Of a stretch of DNA of 64,000 nucleotides, positions 31,845 to 40,195 are shown piece by piece. The position numbers and the translations under genes were made by a program. The stretch is taken from positions 16,171 through 80,170 of the forward strand of contig NZ_QGGG01000002.1 in NCBI RefSeq assembly GCF_003148475.1. Reading direction: 5' to 3'. A model generated the notes under the pieces. The model was given only the letters and a program-made list of their open reading frames with translations, was not told the DNA's origin and did not search any database. The number at the start of each line of letters is the position of its first letter. Within the stretch, counting starts at the first letter, position 1. This stretch comes from Pseudaminobacter salicylatoxidans. Lineage in GTDB: Bacteria; Pseudomonadota; Alphaproteobacteria; Rhizobiales; Rhizobiaceae.

Positions 31845-31929
31845 GTGAATGGTTCGTGGTGAATAGTGAATGGCAGGCCGGCCCAGCGCCTTGTTCCTTC
31901 CATTCACCGTTTTACCAGTCACCATTCAC
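31845..31929 (+). repeat. Imperfect palindrome between rpsM and rpsK
   Basis: An 85-base inverted repeat starts 5 bases after the rpsM stop. GTGAATGGT (31845-31853) pairs with ACCATTCAC (31921-31929) and GTGAATGG (31866-31873) with CCATTCAC (31900-31907). Partial pairing lies between these, and a GC-rich loop contains GGCCGGCC. The left arm also repeats GTGAAT three times in a row at short spacing. The A/T-rich arms differ from the surrounding sequence, as an inserted interspersed palindrome would. Confidence 0.7.
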
Positions 31930-31985
31930 TTCAAGGTGTAGCCGCTGGCATTACGGCGGCGTAGAGATCATTTGAAAGGACTGAA

Positions 31986-32375
31986 ATGGCCAAGGAAGCC
32001 GCACGTATTCGCCGTCGCGAACGTAAGAATATTTCGTCGGGCGTCGCCCACGTCAATTCCACCTTCAACAACACCATGATCACCATCACCGATGCGCAGG
32101 GCAACACCATTGCCTGGTCGTCGGCTGGCGCTCAGGGCTTCAAGGGTTCGCGCAAGTCGACCCCGTTCGCTGCCCAGATGGCGGCTGAAGACGCTGGCAA
32201 GAAGGCGCAGGAACACGGAATGCGCACCCTCGAGGTCGAGGTTTGCGGCCCCGGTTCGGGTCGTGAATCGGCGCTGCGCGCCCTGCAGGCCGGCGGGTTC
32301 ACCATCACGTCGATCCGCGACGTGACGCCGATCCCGCACAATGGCTGCCGCCCGCGCAAGAAGCGCCGCGTCTAA
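31986..32375 (+). CDS. rpsK: 30S ribosomal protein S11
   Basis: Platform protein near the mRNA exit. 129 residues, with the [19 protein letters not shown] segment and the C-terminal [18 protein letters not shown] signature. Separated from rpsM by a palindrome-bearing gap of 145 bp, which is wider than usual for this pair. Confidence 0.98.
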   Translation: MAKEAARIRRRERKNISSGVAHVNSTFNNTMITITDAQGNTIAWSSAGAQGFKGSRKSTPFAAQMAAEDAGKKAQEHGMRTLEVEVCGPGSGRESALRALQAGGFTITSIRDVTPIPHNGCRPRKKRRV

Positions 32376-32390
32376 CCAGTTATTTTGCTG

Positions 32391-32425
32391 CCGCATGGGC
32401 GTAATTCCACGTTCATGCGGTTTTT
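32391..32425 (+). terminator. Terminator-like hairpin between rpsK and rpoA
   Basis: A 12-bp stem with two G-U pairs (32391-32402 with 32409-32420, loop AATTCC) is followed directly by TTTTT. It has the form of an intrinsic terminator in front of an essential gene, so it is probably a partial terminator or attenuator that reduces rpoA relative to the ribosomal genes. Confidence 0.65.
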
Positions 32426-32476
32426 CCAGATCGCCTGTCACGATTGGATGGTGCAGGGAACCGGAAGGAAGATAAG

Positions 32477-33487
32477 ATGATCCAGAAAAACTGGCAGGAA
32501 CTGATCAAGCCCAACAAGATCGAGTTCTCGTCCAAGGGTAAGACGCTGACCACACTGGTCGCCGAGCCGCTTGAGCGTGGCTTTGGCCTGACGCTCGGCA
32601 ACGCGCTGCGTCGCGTGCTGCTTTCTTCGCTGCGCGGCGCGGCTGTCACCGCCGTGCAGATCGATGGCGTCCTGCATGAATTCTCCTCGATTGGCGGTGT
32701 GCGCGAAGACGTCACCGACATCGTGCTGAACATCAAGGAAATCGCCATCCGCATGGAAGGCGACGGTCCCAAGCGCATGGTCGTTCGCAAGCAGGGCCCT
32801 GGCGCCGTGCTGGCCGGCGACATCCAGACGGTGGGTGATGTCGAGATCCTCAACCCCGACCACGTGATCTGCACGCTGGACGAAGGTGCGGAAATCCGCA
32901 TGGAATTCACCGTCGATACCGGCAAGGGCTATGTCCCGGCCGACCGCAACCGCGCCGAAGACGCGCCGATCGGCCTGATCCCGGTCGACAGCCTGTATTC
33001 GCCGGTCAAGAAAGTGTCCTACAAGGTCGAGAACACCCGCCACGGCGAGGAACTCGACAAGGACAAGCTGACCATGACCATCGAGACCAATGGCTCGGTG
33101 TCGGGCGAGGACGCCGTCGCTTTTGCGGCGCGCATCCTGCAGGATCAGCTCGGCCTCTTCGTCAACTTCGAAGAGCCGCAGAAGGAAGCTGCCGCAGAGC
33201 AGGTCACCGAGCTGGCGTTCAACCCGGCGCTGCTCAAGAAGGTTGACGAGCTCGAGCTTTCGGTGCGTTCGGCCAACTGCCTGAAGAACGACAACATCGT
33301 CTATATCGGCGACCTGATCCAGAAGACCGAGGCGGAGATGCTGCGCACTCCCAACTTCGGCCGCAAGTCGCTGAATGAGATCAAGAAAGTTCTGGCCGCG
33401 ATGGGTCTCCATCTTGGCATGGAAGTGGCCGATTGGCCGCCCGAGAACATCGAAGATCTCGCCAAGCGTTACGAAGACCAGTATTGA
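32477..33487 (+). CDS. rpoA: RNA polymerase alpha subunit
   Basis: Scaffold for polymerase assembly (N-terminal domain) and contact for UP elements and activators (C-terminal domain, about residues 245-330, with [17 protein letters not shown] and the helix-hairpin-helix [10 protein letters not shown]-like stretch [14 protein letters not shown]). 336 residues from [14 protein letters not shown]; the frame opens upstream but GGAAGGAAGATAAG supports the ATG at 32477. Confidence 0.98.
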   Translation: MIQKNWQELIKPNKIEFSSKGKTLTTLVAEPLERGFGLTLGNALRRVLLSSLRGAAVTAVQIDGVLHEFSSIGGVREDVTDIVLNIKEIAIRMEGDGPKRMVVRKQGPGAVLAGDIQTVGDVEILNPDHVICTLDEGAEIRMEFTVDTGKGYVPADRNRAEDAPIGLIPVDSLYSPVKKVSYKVENTRHGEELDKDKLTMTIETNGSVSGEDAVAFAARILQDQLGLFVNFEEPQKEAAAEQVTELAFNPALLKKVDELELSVRSANCLKNDNIVYIGDLIQKTEAEMLRTPNFGRKSLNEIKKVLAAMGLHLGMEVADWPPENIEDLAKRYEDQY

Positions 33488-33586
33488 GCCTGATCCTGCT
33501 CCGAGGCTTGAAAAGGTTTCGGAGCGGGCCATGCTCCCAAGAAATCGAGGCGAAGGCCTCTTGAACGAAAATTGAAGGAGTAAGCC

Positions 33587-34018
33587 ATGCGCCACGGATT
33601 CGCCGGCCGCCGGCTGGGCCGCAGTTCCAGCCACCGCAAGGCAATGTTTGCCAATCTGGCCGTCTCGCTGATCGAGCACGAGCAGATCACCACCACCCTG
33701 CCGAAGGCGAAGGACCTGCGTCCGATCGTCGAGAAGCTCGTCACGCTGGGCAAGCGCGGCGATCTGCACGCTCGCCGTCAGGTCATCGCCCAGATCGGCA
33801 ACGAGTCGGTCGTCAAGCGCCTGTTCGACACTATCGCGCCGCGCTACGCCACCCGCAACGGCGGCTATCTGCGCATCATGAAGGCGGGCTACCGTCACGG
33901 CGACAACGCCCCAATGGCCGTGATCGAGTTCGTCGAGCGCGACACTGCCGCCAAGGGTGCTGGCGACCACGCCCGCACGGCGGCTGAAGAGGCCAGCGCG
34001 GAAACCGAAGCTGCCTGA
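33587..34018 (+). CDS. rplQ: 50S ribosomal protein L17
   Basis: Last gene of the alpha operon. 143 residues; the conserved [20 protein letters not shown] start and the core ending near residue 120 are normal. The last 20 residues are a low-complexity Ala/Glu tail typical of rhizobial homologues. A terminator follows. Confidence 0.97.
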   Translation: MRHGFAGRRLGRSSSHRKAMFANLAVSLIEHEQITTTLPKAKDLRPIVEKLVTLGKRGDLHARRQVIAQIGNESVVKRLFDTIAPRYATRNGGYLRIMKAGYRHGDNAPMAVIEFVERDTAAKGAGDHARTAAEEASAETEAA

Positions 34019-34044
34019 TCGGTTTCGTTTCCAACGAATTGCGG

Positions 34045-34069
34045 AAGGGGGCCTCGCGGCCCCTTTTTG
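34045..34069 (+). terminator. Rho-independent terminator of the alpha operon
   Basis: Stem AAGGGGGCC (34045-34053) with GGCCCCTTT (34058-34066), loop TCGC, followed by TTTTTGCATTTT. It closes the ribosomal superoperon. Confidence 0.9.
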
Positions 34070-34085
34070 CATTTTGCGGCCTGGC

Positions 34086-34160
34086 GCGTGATCCCGAACC
34101 GGAGGACCGCCAACGAAAACCGGTTCCCGGTTTTCGGAATAGGATCATGCTCAAACTCTG
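34086..34160 (+). repeat. Rhizobial-type interspersed palindromic element
   Basis: The stretch has the CGTGATCCCGAA ... CGAAAACCGG/CCGGTTTTCG ... GGATCATGCTCAAA architecture that I recall as a small repeat scattered through genomes of this order. The inner stem is a perfect 10 bp (34114-34123 with 34127-34136), and the outer CGTGATCC pairs with GGATCATG. A degenerate relative may lie near 14403-14450. Copy number cannot be judged from one window. Confidence 0.55.
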
Positions 34161-34302
34161 ATCCGGCCGATCCGCCGAAAGCAGCCGCGACGGAAGCCGT
34201 CAGGCGTCTTTGTCCGGCCGCCACGCCGCAATTTAACCCTTACAGCCTTTCATTTTGCACAATCGTCGTGACAATGACGCGCGCTCGTATTGGAGGATTC
34301 GC

Positions 34303-35841
34303 ATGGTTGCGAAAAAGCTGTCCGTTGTTCTGACCGCCATCTGGTTCGCGGCCGTGCCGTTGTGGGCCGCACCCGGCTGGGCCGAGGACGCGCAGCCTCC
34401 CGTCAAAACCACGGATGAGCCCGCTCCTCAGGAGGATCGCGGCCTCAAGGAGGTATTGTCGGACCTGCTGGGCAAGGGGCAACAGCCGCTTCCGCCGCCG
34501 GCGCCGCAGGGACGGCGCCTGCCGCTCGGCAATGCCGAGCTTCAGCTTTCTTTCGCGCCGCTGGTGAAGGACACCGCGCCCGCCGTGGTGAACGTCTATG
34601 CCTCGCAGCAGGTGCAGGTGCGCTCTCCTTTCGCGGGCGATCCTTTCTTCGAGCAGTTCTTCGGCAGGCAGTTCGGCGGCCAGACGCAGCAGCGTATCCA
34701 GTCCTCGCTCGGCTCTGGCGTGCTGGTCGATCCCAGCGGCATCGTCGTCACCAACTACCATGTCATCCGCGATGCCGACGAGGTGAAGGTCGCGACCTCT
34801 GATGGCCGCGAATACCCTTCCAGGGTTTTGCTGAAAGACGATTCGCTCGATCTCGCCGTGTTGAAGATCGACGGCGACAAGCCGTTCCCGGTGGTGCCGG
34901 TGGGCGATTCCGACGCGCTTGAAGTGGGCGATCTGGTGCTGGCGATCGGCAATCCCTTCGGTGTCGGCCAGACCACCACCAGCGGCATCGTGTCGGCATT
35001 GGCGCGCAGCCATATCGGCGTGTCGGATTTCGGTTTCTTCATCCAGACGGATGCAGCCATCAATCCGGGTAATTCCGGCGGCGCGCTCATCAACATGACC
35101 GGTCAGTTGGTCGGCATCAACACGGCCATCTTCAGCCGCAGCGGCGGCTCCATTGGCATCGGCTTCGCAATCCCGGCGAACATGGTTCGCGCCGTGGTGG
35201 ACTCGGCCAAGCAGGGCAGGGACTATTTCGAGCGGCCCTTCATCGGCGCCACATTCGAGACCGTCACGCCTGCAATCGCAGAGTCGCTCGGCATGCAGCA
35301 GCCATTGGGCGCGCTTGTTTCGGCGGTCGCTCCCGACGGTCCGGCGGCCAGGGCCGGTCTCAAGCCCGGCGATGTAGTGCTGGCGCTGAACGGCATAGCC
35401 ATCGAGCATGTGGATGCGCTCGGCTATCGGCTGGCCACCTTGTCGATCAACACCAAGGCGGTGCTCAAGGTGCTCAGCCAGGGAGCGGAGAAGCAGGTGG
35501 AATTCACCCCCATTCGCCCACCGGCAGGCGCCTCTCCGGCCGAGATCATCATAGATGGCGAAAGCCCGTTTGCAGGCGCCAAGGTTGCGGCCCTCTCGCC
35601 CCGCCTCGCGCAAAGGCTGGGCTTGCCCTCCGAGCTGAAGGGTGTGACCATCGTTGACATCAAGCGGGGCTCCGCTGCCGGAAGATTCGGGTTCCTGCCC
35701 CGCGACATCGTGCGCGAAGTGAATGGTGAAAAGATCGACACGCCTGAAAAGCTCAACAAGGTTGCCGCGCAGAAGACACGCTGGTGGCGCTTTACGGTAG
35801 AGCGCAACGGGCAGTTGATCCGCCAGATGCTGCGCTATTGA
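34303..35841 (+). CDS. Periplasmic Deg/HtrA (Do-type) serine protease
   Basis: Protein quality control in the envelope: degrades or holds misfolded periplasmic proteins. 512 residues from the ATG at 34303, which follows GGAGG. It has a signal peptide with likely cleavage after GWA (residue 27) and a Pro/Gln-rich linker (60-75). The trypsin-like domain has the triad His153 (NYHVI), Asp183 (SLDLAV) and Ser258 (NPGNSGGAL). Two PDZ domains follow (about 285-370 and 410-500). It starts a new unit after the alpha operon, and rarA follows after 14 bp. DegP versus DegQ naming cannot be settled by eye. Confidence 0.92.
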   Translation: MVAKKLSVVLTAIWFAAVPLWAAPGWAEDAQPPVKTTDEPAPQEDRGLKEVLSDLLGKGQQPLPPPAPQGRRLPLGNAELQLSFAPLVKDTAPAVVNVYASQQVQVRSPFAGDPFFEQFFGRQFGGQTQQRIQSSLGSGVLVDPSGIVVTNYHVIRDADEVKVATSDGREYPSRVLLKDDSLDLAVLKIDGDKPFPVVPVGDSDALEVGDLVLAIGNPFGVGQTTTSGIVSALARSHIGVSDFGFFIQTDAAINPGNSGGALINMTGQLVGINTAIFSRSGGSIGIGFAIPANMVRAVVDSAKQGRDYFERPFIGATFETVTPAIAESLGMQQPLGALVSAVAPDGPAARAGLKPGDVVLALNGIAIEHVDALGYRLATLSINTKAVLKVLSQGAEKQVEFTPIRPPAGASPAEIIIDGESPFAGAKVAALSPRLAQRLGLPSELKGVTIVDIKRGSAAGRFGFLPRDIVREVNGEKIDTPEKLNKVAAQKTRWWRFTVERNGQLIRQMLRY

Positions 35842-35855
35842 GGTCTTGAAACGCC

Positions 35856-37172
35856 ATGGCCGATCTGTTCGGGGCTGCTGAGCCGGAAAAGGCGCCTCCG
35901 GGACGTCCCCTGGCCGACCGTCTGCGTCCGGCCAATCTTGCCGAGGTTGTCGGCCAGGAGCATCTGACCGGCGAGGACGGCGCGCTGACGCGTATGATCC
36001 GCTCGGGTTCGCTTGGTTCGATGATCTTCTGGGGGCCGCCAGGCACCGGTAAGACGACTGTCGCCAGGCTTCTGGCCGGAGAGACGGGGCTTTCCTTCGA
36101 ACAGATTTCGGCGATCTTTTCAGGCGTCGCCGATCTGAAGAAAGTGTTCGAGACTGCCCGCCTGCGCCGCGCCAATGGCCGCCAGACCTTGCTGTTCGTG
36201 GACGAAATCCATCGTTTCAACCGCGCCCAGCTCGATTCCTTCCTGCCGGTGATGGAGGATGGGACGGTTATCCTTGTTGGCGCAACGACCGAAAACCCGT
36301 CCTTCGAGTTGAATGCGGCTCTGCTGTCGCGGGCGCGGGTGCTGGTGTTCCACGCGCTCGATGAAGAAAGCATCGCCAGGCTGCTTGCGCGCGCCGAGGA
36401 GGCCGAGGGCAAGCCGTTGCCGCTCGATGAAAACGCACGCCTGATGCTGGTGCGCATGGCCGATGGCGATGGCCGCGCCTCGCTGACGCTTGCCGAAGAG
36501 GTTTGGCGCGCCGCCGGACCGGGAGAGGTCTTCGATGCCGAAGGACTGCTGCGGATCGTGCAGCGCCGCGCTCCAATCTACGACAAGGGTCAGGACGGCC
36601 ATTACAATCTGATTTCGGCGCTCCACAAGTCGGTCCGGGGCTCCGACCCCGATGCCGCGCTCTACTATTTGTCGCGGATGTTCGATGCCGGCGAGGATCC
36701 GCTCTATATAGGCCGCCGGCTGGTGCGCATGGCGGTGGAAGACATCGGCCTTGCCGATCCGCAGGCGCTGGTGATCGCCAATGCGGCCAAGGATGCATAC
36801 GACTATCTGGGCTCGCCCGAGGGCGAACTCGCCTTTGCTCAGGCTTGCGTCTATCTCGCCACCGCACCGAAGTCGAACGCCGTCTATACCGCCTTCAAGA
36901 GCGCCATGCGCGCCGCCAGGGAGCATGGATCGCTGCTGCCGCCACGCCATATACTCAACGCCCCGACCAGGCTGATGAAGGAAGAAGGCTATGGCGAGGG
37001 CTACGAGTATGACCACGACGCGCCGGGAGCTTTCTCCGGGCAGGACTATTTCCCGGAGAAGATGGGGCGGCGCACCTTCTACGATCCGCCCGAACGCGGC
37101 TTTGAACGCGAAATCCGGAAGCGGCTCGACTACTGGTCGAAATTGCGCAGCGAAAAGACGCGTGAAAAATAG
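35856..37172 (+). CDS. rarA: Replication-associated recombination protein A (RarA/MgsA)
   Basis: Clamp-loader-like AAA+ ATPase that acts at stalled forks and ssDNA gaps. 438 residues with Walker A GPPGTGKTT (60-68), Walker B LLFVDEIH (112-119), sensor 1 VGATTENPSFELN and the arginine-finger segment ALLSRARV. The C-terminal tetramerisation domain (LISALHKSVRGSDPDAALYY onward) is intact. Likely translated with the upstream protease gene. The next gene starts 92 bp later. Confidence 0.95.
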   Translation: MADLFGAAEPEKAPPGRPLADRLRPANLAEVVGQEHLTGEDGALTRMIRSGSLGSMIFWGPPGTGKTTVARLLAGETGLSFEQISAIFSGVADLKKVFETARLRRANGRQTLLFVDEIHRFNRAQLDSFLPVMEDGTVILVGATTENPSFELNAALLSRARVLVFHALDEESIARLLARAEEAEGKPLPLDENARLMLVRMADGDGRASLTLAEEVWRAAGPGEVFDAEGLLRIVQRRAPIYDKGQDGHYNLISALHKSVRGSDPDAALYYLSRMFDAGEDPLYIGRRLVRMAVEDIGLADPQALVIANAAKDAYDYLGSPEGELAFAQACVYLATAPKSNAVYTAFKSAMRAAREHGSLLPPRHILNAPTRLMKEEGYGEGYEYDHDAPGAFSGQDYFPEKMGRRTFYDPPERGFEREIRKRLDYWSKLRSEKTREK

Positions 37173-37264
37173 TGAGCCGCAAGGGTGGCCGTGACCGCTG
37201 GAATGCTGGCATTCAGGCTTCAAATTGCGTAAACAGGGCGAACATTCGCCACATCGGTATCCCC

Positions 37265-38098
37265 ATGGACAAGAAGTCTCGCAAGACCATCCGCAAGATC
37301 GCCATCGCGGTGGTCGTTCTGGCGGTGGCGCTCTATGTCATCCCGTTCGTCACGCTGTTCTTCATTGCCTGCGGGCTGATCGACGTGCTGCGCAACGATC
37401 GCAAGAATACGCAACTCTTCCGGCTTTATTTCACCGGAAACGGCATGTTCACCTGGCTGTTGTCACCCTTCAACCTGTTCGTTGACCTGCTGTCCTACAA
37501 GAATTGGGGCGTGTGGAAGCTGGAGCAGTTTCCCGACGACTATCGCCGTGAGGTTGACGAGGTGCTTGACGTGTTCAAGACCCGGCAGGCCGAGATCATC
37601 GCCGACATCGATGCGAATTTCGAAAGCGGCCGGCGCGGCATGTATGTCTATCAGTGGTACGGCAAGCAGCACATTGACAACGTTCCGGAGTTCAACCGGA
37701 AGTTCAAATATATCCGCACCATAGCGGTGTCGGTGTTCAGCGGGCGGGAATCGACCTCTTACCATTTCGGCCCGCTGCGGCTGACGTTGCGCGTGCTCTA
37801 CAATCTGCGCCCGGCCAGAACCGATCAGATCTTCATCGAGTGCGGCGACGTCAAGCAGTTCTGGTACGAGAACCCGCTGTTCATCTTCGACGATACGCTG
37901 CTGCACCGCTCGGTCAACGAGCATGACGGCCGCCGCTATTGCGTGTTCATGGACATCATCCGGCCGTCTCCGGTGCCGGCTTTCCTGTCCATGCTGCTGG
38001 CGGGCATCTCGATCAGCGTCGATCGCATGAAGGCCATGTTCTACAAGAACTGGAAGATGATCGGCACGCGCGATCCGAAATCAGCGCCCGTCAAATAG
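37265..38098 (+). CDS. Membrane-anchored aspartyl/asparaginyl beta-hydroxylase-like protein
   Basis: Probable Fe(II)/2-oxoglutarate dioxygenase of the Asp/Asn beta-hydroxylase family, which includes LpxO-type lipid A hydroxylases. 277 residues from the ATG at 37265; a longer frame upstream is not supported. One membrane segment near residues 11-38 precedes a cytoplasmic catalytic domain. Likely iron ligands are His167 (YHFGP) and His214 (DDTLLHRSVNEHDGRR), with Arg223/224 as 2-oxoglutarate contact. The family is recognised from this pattern; the substrate is unknown. A lipid or a protein side chain is equally possible. It lies between rarA and a pseudouridine synthase, with no functional link evident. 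Confidence 0.75.
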   Translation: MDKKSRKTIRKIAIAVVVLAVALYVIPFVTLFFIACGLIDVLRNDRKNTQLFRLYFTGNGMFTWLLSPFNLFVDLLSYKNWGVWKLEQFPDDYRREVDEVLDVFKTRQAEIIADIDANFESGRRGMYVYQWYGKQHIDNVPEFNRKFKYIRTIAVSVFSGRESTSYHFGPLRLTLRVLYNLRPARTDQIFIECGDVKQFWYENPLFIFDDTLLHRSVNEHDGRRYCVFMDIIRPSPVPAFLSMLLAGISISVDRMKAMFYKNWKMIGTRDPKSAPVK

Positions 38099-38190
38099 GG
38101 AAAATGGGCGTTTTGGCCTATTGAATGACGCATCCAAAGATGCGAATCCGGCAATTTGGCCCGATAAAACGTACAAAATCGAATGGATTT

Positions 38191-38227
38191 TCTGCGATTT
38201 CGACAGGTTGCCTGCCGAAATCGCAGA
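38191..38227 (+). other. Perfect long hairpin before the pseudouridine synthase gene
   Basis: A perfect 12-bp stem TCTGCGATTTCG (38191-38202) pairs with CGAAATCGCAGA (38216-38227). Its loop itself folds as CAGG-TTG-CCTG. No T-run follows. It lies 64 bases before the start of the next gene, in the 192-bp gap. It could be a protein-binding palindrome or an mRNA structure. Confidence 0.55.
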
Positions 38228-38290
38228 GACGTTTCAGGGCCGGCGCTCGTTCGGCAATGAAGCCGCGAAGAAAACGGAACAGAGTTGGCG

Positions 38291-39277
38291 ATGGCAGGCG
38301 TAGAGCAGATCAAGGTTGAGGCCGGCGAGGCGGGCATGCGGCTCGACCGCTGGTTCAAGGCGCATTACCCGGGGCTTGGCTTCGGCCACCTCCAGAAGCT
38401 GCTGCGCTCGGGCCAGGTGCGCGTCGATGGCGGCCGCGCCAAGGCCGATACACGCGTCGAGCCCGGCCAGATGGTCCGCGTGCCGCCTCTCGGTGTCGAC
38501 AAGCAGGGCGAGGGCGCCCTGACCGGGCGCACCATCCGCAACCAGGACGACGGCGACGTGCTCGCCCAGATGCTGCTCTATGAAGATCCGAAAGTGTTCG
38601 TCTTCAACAAGCCGGCGGGACTGGCGGTGCAGGGCGGCTCGGGCGTCTCGCGCCATGTCGACGGCATGCTGGAAGCCTGGCGCAACAAGAAGGGCGAGAA
38701 GCCGCGGCTTGTCCATCGCCTCGACCGTGACACCTCCGGCGTGCTGGTGGTCGCGCGCACGCGTCTGGCTGCCATGAAGATTTCCGAGGCGTTTCGCGGT
38801 CGTGATGCCAAGAAGACCTATTGGGCGCTGGTCAAGGGCGTGCCGAAGAAGCGCGAGGACAAGATTTCCACCTGGCTGGTCAAGGACACGACCCCGGATG
38901 GCGACCGCATGCGCGTGGCGCAGCACGGCGAGCGCGGCGCCGACCACGCAGTGTCCTACTACCGGATCGTTGAGCAGGCCGCGCAGAGCCTGGCGTGGCT
39001 GGAAATGGAGCCCTATACCGGCCGCACCCATCAACTCCGCGTACATGCCGCCTATATCGGCTGCCCGATCATAGGCGATCCGAAATATTTCGAAGCCGAC
39101 ACCAACTGGGACTTTCCGGGCGGCATGCAGAACCGGTTGCATCTTCACGCCCGGCGCATCCGCATCCCGCATCCGGATCAGGGCGTGATTGACGTGACCG
39201 CGCCGCTGCCGCCGCATATGCGGCAGAGCTGGAACCTGCTTGGCTTCGACGAGGCAAGCGGCGAGACCGAGGAATGA
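38291..39277 (+). CDS. RluA-family 23S rRNA pseudouridine synthase
   Basis: Converts uridine to pseudouridine in rRNA. 328 residues from the ATG at 38291. An S4-like RNA-binding domain (about 15-75) precedes the catalytic domain with HRLDRDTSGVLVVA, where Asp145 is the catalytic aspartate. RluC is the most likely match because of the S4 domain and length, but RluD-type specificity cannot be excluded by eye. The stop overlaps the next gene start (ATGA). Confidence 0.88.
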   Translation: MAGVEQIKVEAGEAGMRLDRWFKAHYPGLGFGHLQKLLRSGQVRVDGGRAKADTRVEPGQMVRVPPLGVDKQGEGALTGRTIRNQDDGDVLAQMLLYEDPKVFVFNKPAGLAVQGGSGVSRHVDGMLEAWRNKKGEKPRLVHRLDRDTSGVLVVARTRLAAMKISEAFRGRDAKKTYWALVKGVPKKREDKISTWLVKDTTPDGDRMRVAQHGERGADHAVSYYRIVEQAAQSLAWLEMEPYTGRTHQLRVHAAYIGCPIIGDPKYFEADTNWDFPGGMQNRLHLHARRIRIPHPDQGVIDVTAPLPPHMRQSWNLLGFDEASGETEE

Positions 39278-40188
39278 GCGCGGCGGACATTCCGCAGCGT
39301 CGCGACACAATCGACCTGACGGCTGCATCGATCATGATTTTCCTCACGGTTTCGTGGGGGTTGAACGGTGTCGCGGCGAAGTTCGCCTATCTGGGCTTCA
39401 GCCCGGTTTTCCTGTCCATGGCCCGCTCGGCCCTTGGCGCGGTGATTATATATGCCTGGTGCCGCTATCGCGGCGTGCGCCTGTTCGAGCGCGATGGAAC
39501 GCTGTGGGCCGGCATCATTGCCGGAATCCTGTTCAGCGGCGAGTTTTTGCTGGTTTTCGCCGGCCTCGAATATACGACCGTGGCGCGCAGCACGCTGCTT
39601 TTGAACGGCATGCCGTTCTGGGTGCTGATCGGCGGCCATTTCCTGCTTGGCGAACGGATGACGGTGCAGAAATGCCTGGGTCTTGCGCTCGCCTTCGCAG
39701 GCGTGGTGGTGGTGTTTTCCGACAAGCTGAGCAGCCCGGGGCCGCAGGCCATCATCGGCGACGTGATGGCGCTGCTGGCCGGCGTGTTCTGGGCGGCGAC
39801 CACGCTGGTCATCCGCGCGACACGGCTTGCCAATGTCGGTTCCGAAAAGCTGCTTCTGTACCAGCTGGTCGTGGCGACGATCACGGCCATACCGTTTCTG
39901 CCGTTCGAAAATGAAGTGTTTCGCGACATCTCGTGGGTGCCTGTCACGGCCGTGCTGTTTCAGGCTGTCTATGTCGTCGCGTTCACCTATATAGTCTGGT
40001 TCTGGCTGCTGCGGCGCTATCCGGCAGCGGGACTGTCCAGTTTCGCCTTCCTGACGCCGATCTGCGGCGTTCTGTTCGGCGGCATGATGCTTGGCGAACC
40101 GCTGGGGCAGAAAATCTATCTGGCGCTTGGTCTGATCGTCTGCGGCATCATCGTCGTCAACAGGCCTGTCCGCCGTCCGCCGGTGTGA
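39274..40188 (+). CDS. EamA-family (DMT superfamily) transporter
   Basis: Inner-membrane permease of the drug/metabolite transporter superfamily. 304 residues with about ten hydrophobic segments in two EamA repeats (roughly 18-145 and 160-295). The repeat ends read LGLALAFAGVVVVFSDK and LALGLIVCGIIVVNRPV. Translation is coupled to the pseudouridine synthase gene. Substrate unknown; exporters of amino acids or metabolites are typical. Confidence 0.88.
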   Translation: MSAADIPQRRDTIDLTAASIMIFLTVSWGLNGVAAKFAYLGFSPVFLSMARSALGAVIIYAWCRYRGVRLFERDGTLWAGIIAGILFSGEFLLVFAGLEYTTVARSTLLLNGMPFWVLIGGHFLLGERMTVQKCLGLALAFAGVVVVFSDKLSSPGPQAIIGDVMALLAGVFWAATTLVIRATRLANVGSEKLLLYQLVVATITAIPFLPFENEVFRDISWVPVTAVLFQAVYVVAFTYIVWFWLLRRYPAAGLSSFAFLTPICGVLFGGMMLGEPLGQKIYLALGLIVCGIIVVNRPVRRPPV

Positions 40189-40195
40189 GGAAAAC

